From assembly GCA_026014665.1 (NCBI GenBank), contig JAOZHX010000016.1:23236-87235 (forward strand): DNA of 64,000 nucleotides, read 5' to 3'. This document shows positions 61,735 to 64,000 of the stretch, one piece after another. Made by a program: the position numbers and the translations under genes. The stretch's first letter is position 1. Each line of letters starts with the position of its first letter. The stretch is from Candidatus Bathyarchaeota archaeon. Its GTDB lineage: Archaea > Thermoproteota > Bathyarchaeia > Bathyarchaeales > Bathycorpusculaceae. The notes under the pieces were generated by a model. The model saw only the letters and a list, made by a program, of their open reading frames with translations, searched no databases and was not told where the DNA came from.

Positions 61735-62319
61735 ATGGATATAAACCAAAGAAGAAAACAATTTTGGCCCAAGAAAAAATGGAAGAAAGCAGTGCTAGTG
61801 ACTCTAATTGCCTTAATGGTTGTTGATGTACCAACATTTGCTTTCTTTGAGTATAGTGTCTATAATGAAACAGTTTCGCCTATCGAAGTTAAAAATTCGA
61901 CAGGCACCAAAAACGCCTTAGTTATCTATCATCCCGGATTAACAGGCTTTAGTCATGACATTGCTTACACTTTTGCTGATAGATTAGCATGCAATGGCTG
62001 GCGAGTGGAGTTAACAACAGCAAGCTCTAAGGCTCCATCTAACATAACTCAATACGACTTGCTGGTTTTTGATTGGCCTATATACGATCTGTCCCCTGGA
62101 CCTACCATAACTAACTACATCCAGAGAATTGGCGACCTTCAAGGCAAAGATACAGTTATTGTAACTGTAGGTGGCGGCATAAATCCGCTCAATGCTCAAG
62201 ATACTATGAAACAAATCATCATTGATGCAAATGGGGTTGTCAAAGAAGCAGTCACCATATTCAGAGGCGGAAACTTCACTAGCAAGGCAGACCAGGCTGC
62301 AAGCCAGATCTTCCCTTAA
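61735..62319 (+). CDS. Membrane-anchored flavodoxin-like protein
   Basis: A 194-residue protein. A basic N-terminus (RRKQFWPKKKWKK) and one helix (about residues 19-38) are followed by a flavodoxin-like domain with ALVIYHPGLTGFSHDIAYTFA at the FMN-loop position and YDLLVFDWPIYDL later. The loop lacks the usual T/S-x-T-GNT. FMN binding is therefore doubtful, and the topology suggests that the domain faces outward. It is five bases after padR. Confidence 0.65.
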   Translation: MDINQRRKQFWPKKKWKKAVLVTLIALMVVDVPTFAFFEYSVYNETVSPIEVKNSTGTKNALVIYHPGLTGFSHDIAYTFADRLACNGWRVELTTASSKAPSNITQYDLLVFDWPIYDLSPGPTITNYIQRIGDLQGKDTVIVTVGGGINPLNAQDTMKQIIIDANGVVKEAVTIFRGGNFTSKADQAASQIFP

Positions 62320-62330
62320 GGTGATGGTAT

Positions 62331-62768
62331 ATGCAAAAAAAGACAGCGTTTCCCTGGGTAATCACATCCCTGCGAATTGGCATCACCCCTTTTGCTCTGT
62401 GGTCTCTAAGTATTGGCAATTCAGTCCTCTTTCTTACCTTATTCCTTTTTGCGCTAATAACTGATCTTTCTGATGGTTTGGTTGCGAGAAAGCTGAATTC
62501 CGCGTCTAGGAAAGGCGCCTACTTTGATGCAATAGCTGATTTCGTACTCATATCAGGTGTATTTCTAATTTACGCTATCCAAGGACTCTATCCTATCTGG
62601 ATTCTCGCCGTACTTGTAGTTTCATTTACTCAGTTCATGGTAACAAGCGTAAGCGAGATACAAATCTATGACCCAGTTGGCAAATACTTCGGAGGATTAT
62701 TATATGTAACCATAATAGTCATATCGACTTTTCCGATTGTTGCCCTCTATAGCTTTCCTTACAAGTAA
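62331..62768 (+). CDS. CDP-alcohol phosphatidyltransferase, short form
   Basis: A 145-residue membrane enzyme with the complete motif DGLVARKLNSASRKGAYFD then AIAD, fitting D-G-x2-A-R-x8-G-x3-D-x3-D. Four helices follow or flank it. It would transfer a CDP-linked lipid to an alcohol acceptor in polar lipid synthesis. Usual archaeal members are 170-200 residues, so the last one or two helices appear missing. GGTGATGG lies before the ATG. Its place in a flavodoxin-like cluster is unusual. Confidence 0.85.
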   Translation: MQKKTAFPWVITSLRIGITPFALWSLSIGNSVLFLTLFLFALITDLSDGLVARKLNSASRKGAYFDAIADFVLISGVFLIYAIQGLYPIWILAVLVVSFTQFMVTSVSEIQIYDPVGKYFGGLLYVTIIVISTFPIVALYSFPYK

Positions 62769-62880
62769 TAGCAGGCTTTTTTGTGGTCTCATTGGCAAGT
62801 CGAGCAACTTACCTTGGAATGCTTACTAAATGCAGAACCTTCCATGTACAATCTCAAACTCAACGTAAGAAGGTGAAACC

Positions 62881-63417
62881 GTGAAAACCCTCATTGTATA
62901 CGGAACACGATGGGGAAATACTGCCGACATTGCAAAAAAGATTGGCGAGGTAATCATCAACAACGGAAACACAGTGGAAATCGTTGACGCCAAAAAAACA
63001 TTACCCAAAGTAGACTCCTATGACCTCGTTGTAATTGGCTCGGGCATAAGCATGGGCAAATGGACCAAAGAAACCTTAGAATTTCTAAAAGCCAATGCTG
63101 CAAAACTTAGGGATAAAAAAACAGCCTTTTTCGTCAGTTGCGGGTTAATCTTACGCGAAGGGGGAGTCGAGAAAACACAGGAGGATTACCTCGCTAAAGT
63201 TGCAGATACATATGAGTTACAGCCTGTAGATTTTGGCGCATTCGGTGGATGTATCGATTTCAATGGTAACTATGGCATTTTGGGCAGTCTATTTGTCAAA
63301 TCATCTAAGAATAAATGCCGCAAAATCGGCATCGACACAACAAAGCGGTATGACTTCCGAAATTGGGCTGATATTTCCAAGTGGGCAGAAAAGGTGGCGG
63401 TTGATGCTAAAACATAA
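62881..63417 (+). CDS. Flavodoxin-domain protein (HemG-like)
   Basis: A 178-residue flavodoxin-type protein starting MKTLIVYGTRWGNTADIAKKI, quoted within 21 positions as VYGTRWGNTADIAKK. It has DLVVIGSGISMGKWTKETLEF and FFVSCGLILREGG, close to the menaquinone-dependent HemG / protoporphyrinogen oxidase-type flavodoxins. GAAGGTGAAACC precedes the GTG start. It is 112 nt after the phosphatidyltransferase and the last gene before the CRISPR array. Confidence 0.85.
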   Translation: MKTLIVYGTRWGNTADIAKKIGEVIINNGNTVEIVDAKKTLPKVDSYDLVVIGSGISMGKWTKETLEFLKANAAKLRDKKTAFFVSCGLILREGGVEKTQEDYLAKVADTYELQPVDFGAFGGCIDFNGNYGILGSLFVKSSKNKCRKIGIDTTKRYDFRNWADISKWAEKVAVDAKT

Positions 63418-63551
63418 CGCCCCCTTTTGTGGATTAAAACAGTAAAAAGAAGGAAAAAAAAATTTGAAGGCGACCCCATCTAACTGACCTCGCAACCGGT
63501 CACCTACCGCACTTCTCGGTTACATCTACCAGTTCGGAATGAGTCCTTTGT

Positions 63552-64000
63552 CTTTCAATTCCCGTTACTTGGGATTTTCCATTGCACCCAACAGGAATGG
63601 TTGCGATGTCAGTTCGCGACTTATCGCCTTTCAATTCCCGTTACTTGGGATTTTCCATTGCACCCAAACTATATCCTCTATTTTGGCAAGTATGCTTATC
63701 CGATCTTTCAATTCCCGTTACTTGGGATTTTCCATTGCACCATTCTACACGGGCAAATTAGACGGCATCCAAAAAAGGTTCTTTCAATTCCCGTTACTTG
63801 GGATTTTCCATTGCACCGCAAGATGCAACATTGCCGTACTGTCTTTGCCTCCACCTTTCAATTCCCGTTACTTGGGATTTTCCATTGCACCGCAAGATGC
63901 AACATTGCCGTACTGTCTTTGCCTCCACCTTTCAATTCCCGTTACTTGGGATTTTCCATTGCACCTTGGCAGGAGACAACCGCTTACTCTCTCAACGCTA
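63552..64000 (-). CRISPR. CRISPR array, leader-distal end, six repeats in view
   Basis: Six identical 37-nt repeats start at 63552, 63628, 63705, 63781, 63855 and 63929. Each begins CTTTCAATTCCCG and ends CCATTGCACC. Spacers are 39, 40, 39, 37 and 37 nt, with a sixth cut by the window edge. Spacers four (63818-63854) and five (63892-63928) are identical. On the minus strand the repeat ends in ATTGAAAG, the usual crRNA 5' tag of type I/III systems. Transcription is therefore probably leftward from a leader beyond the right edge. The repeat holds a TCCC/GGGA hairpin. No cas gene is in the window. Confidence 0.97.

Noticed and set aside
63418..63551. A further degenerate CRISPR repeat left of the first repeat
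   Set aside because: No stretch resembling CTTTCAATTCCCG or CCATTGCACC is found there; the sequence may be old flanking DNA.

Overview
This window is archaeal. It carries ribosomal proteins S19e, L31e, L39e and LX (L18a type), translation factor aIF6, prefoldin alpha, a PDCD5-like protein, FtsY, archaeal TATA boxes close to start codons, and a bacterial-independent cobalamin pathway built around CbiX. The mixture (DUF996-type membrane proteins, FilR1-like regulators, glucosylglycerate synthesis, tandem ferritin, NrdR/NrdD) fits an anaerobic TACK lineage, most likely a Bathyarchaeia-type metagenomic genome. That placement is inferred from gene content, not from a tree. Genes are mostly short-spaced or overlapping with clear GGTGA/GAGG ribosome sites, and TTG starts are common.

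Layout. 1-9255: HerA-type ATPase behind a truncated possible NurA end, a frameshifted Fpg/Nei-like glycosylase, a PPOX flavoprotein, a frameshifted DUF996 protein, a tandem ferritin, a tiny cysteine-rich protein, a 2-oxoacid:ferredoxin oxidoreductase (alpha-gamma fusion plus beta) and a cupin. 9487-12822: an nrdR-nrdD-nrdG operon behind two tandem NrdR-box-like sites, the clearest regulatory signal here. 13598-18279: a winged-helix regulator divergent from a cobalt uptake operon (cbiM, duplicated cbiN, cbiQ, cbiO, NicO-type permease). 18678-26774 (minus): a compact corrin operon hemA-cbiXC-cbiD-cbiE-cbiT-cbiL-cbiF-cbiG-cbiH. 26839-33812 (plus): a divergent operon with a domain-swapped CobQ-like amidotransferase, precorrin-2 dehydrogenase, hemB, hemL, hemC, sumT, hemD. 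Together these two operons take glutamyl-tRNA to cobyrinate, except that no CbiJ reductase is visible. The cobalt importer sits next to them.

33825-43350: an orphan nuclease-like gene, a decayed toxin-antitoxin pair, a surface protein, two unrecognised genes, then the conserved archaeal translation block (S19e, PDCD5, L39e, L31e, aIF6, LX, prefoldin, FtsY). That block is interrupted by a membrane protein and a broken sensor gene. 43624-50476: a soluble multi-PAS histidine kinase, CBS and GYD proteins, a minimal SufCB pair, OsmC and a flavodoxin. 50518-60261: a neighbourhood suggesting osmotic and ion homeostasis (antiporter lacking the usual acidic pair, glucosylglycerate synthase and phosphatase, P3A H+-ATPase, MscS channel). 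61176-63417: a PadR-led cluster with two flavodoxin-like proteins and a small CDP-alcohol phosphatidyltransferase. 63552-end: the leader-distal end of a CRISPR array with a duplicated spacer; no cas genes are in view.

Several genes are interrupted (Fpg-like, DUF996, a PIN toxin, the sensor gene) and two appear to start on non-canonical codons. Some of these could be assembly errors; the entries say which base would resolve each.
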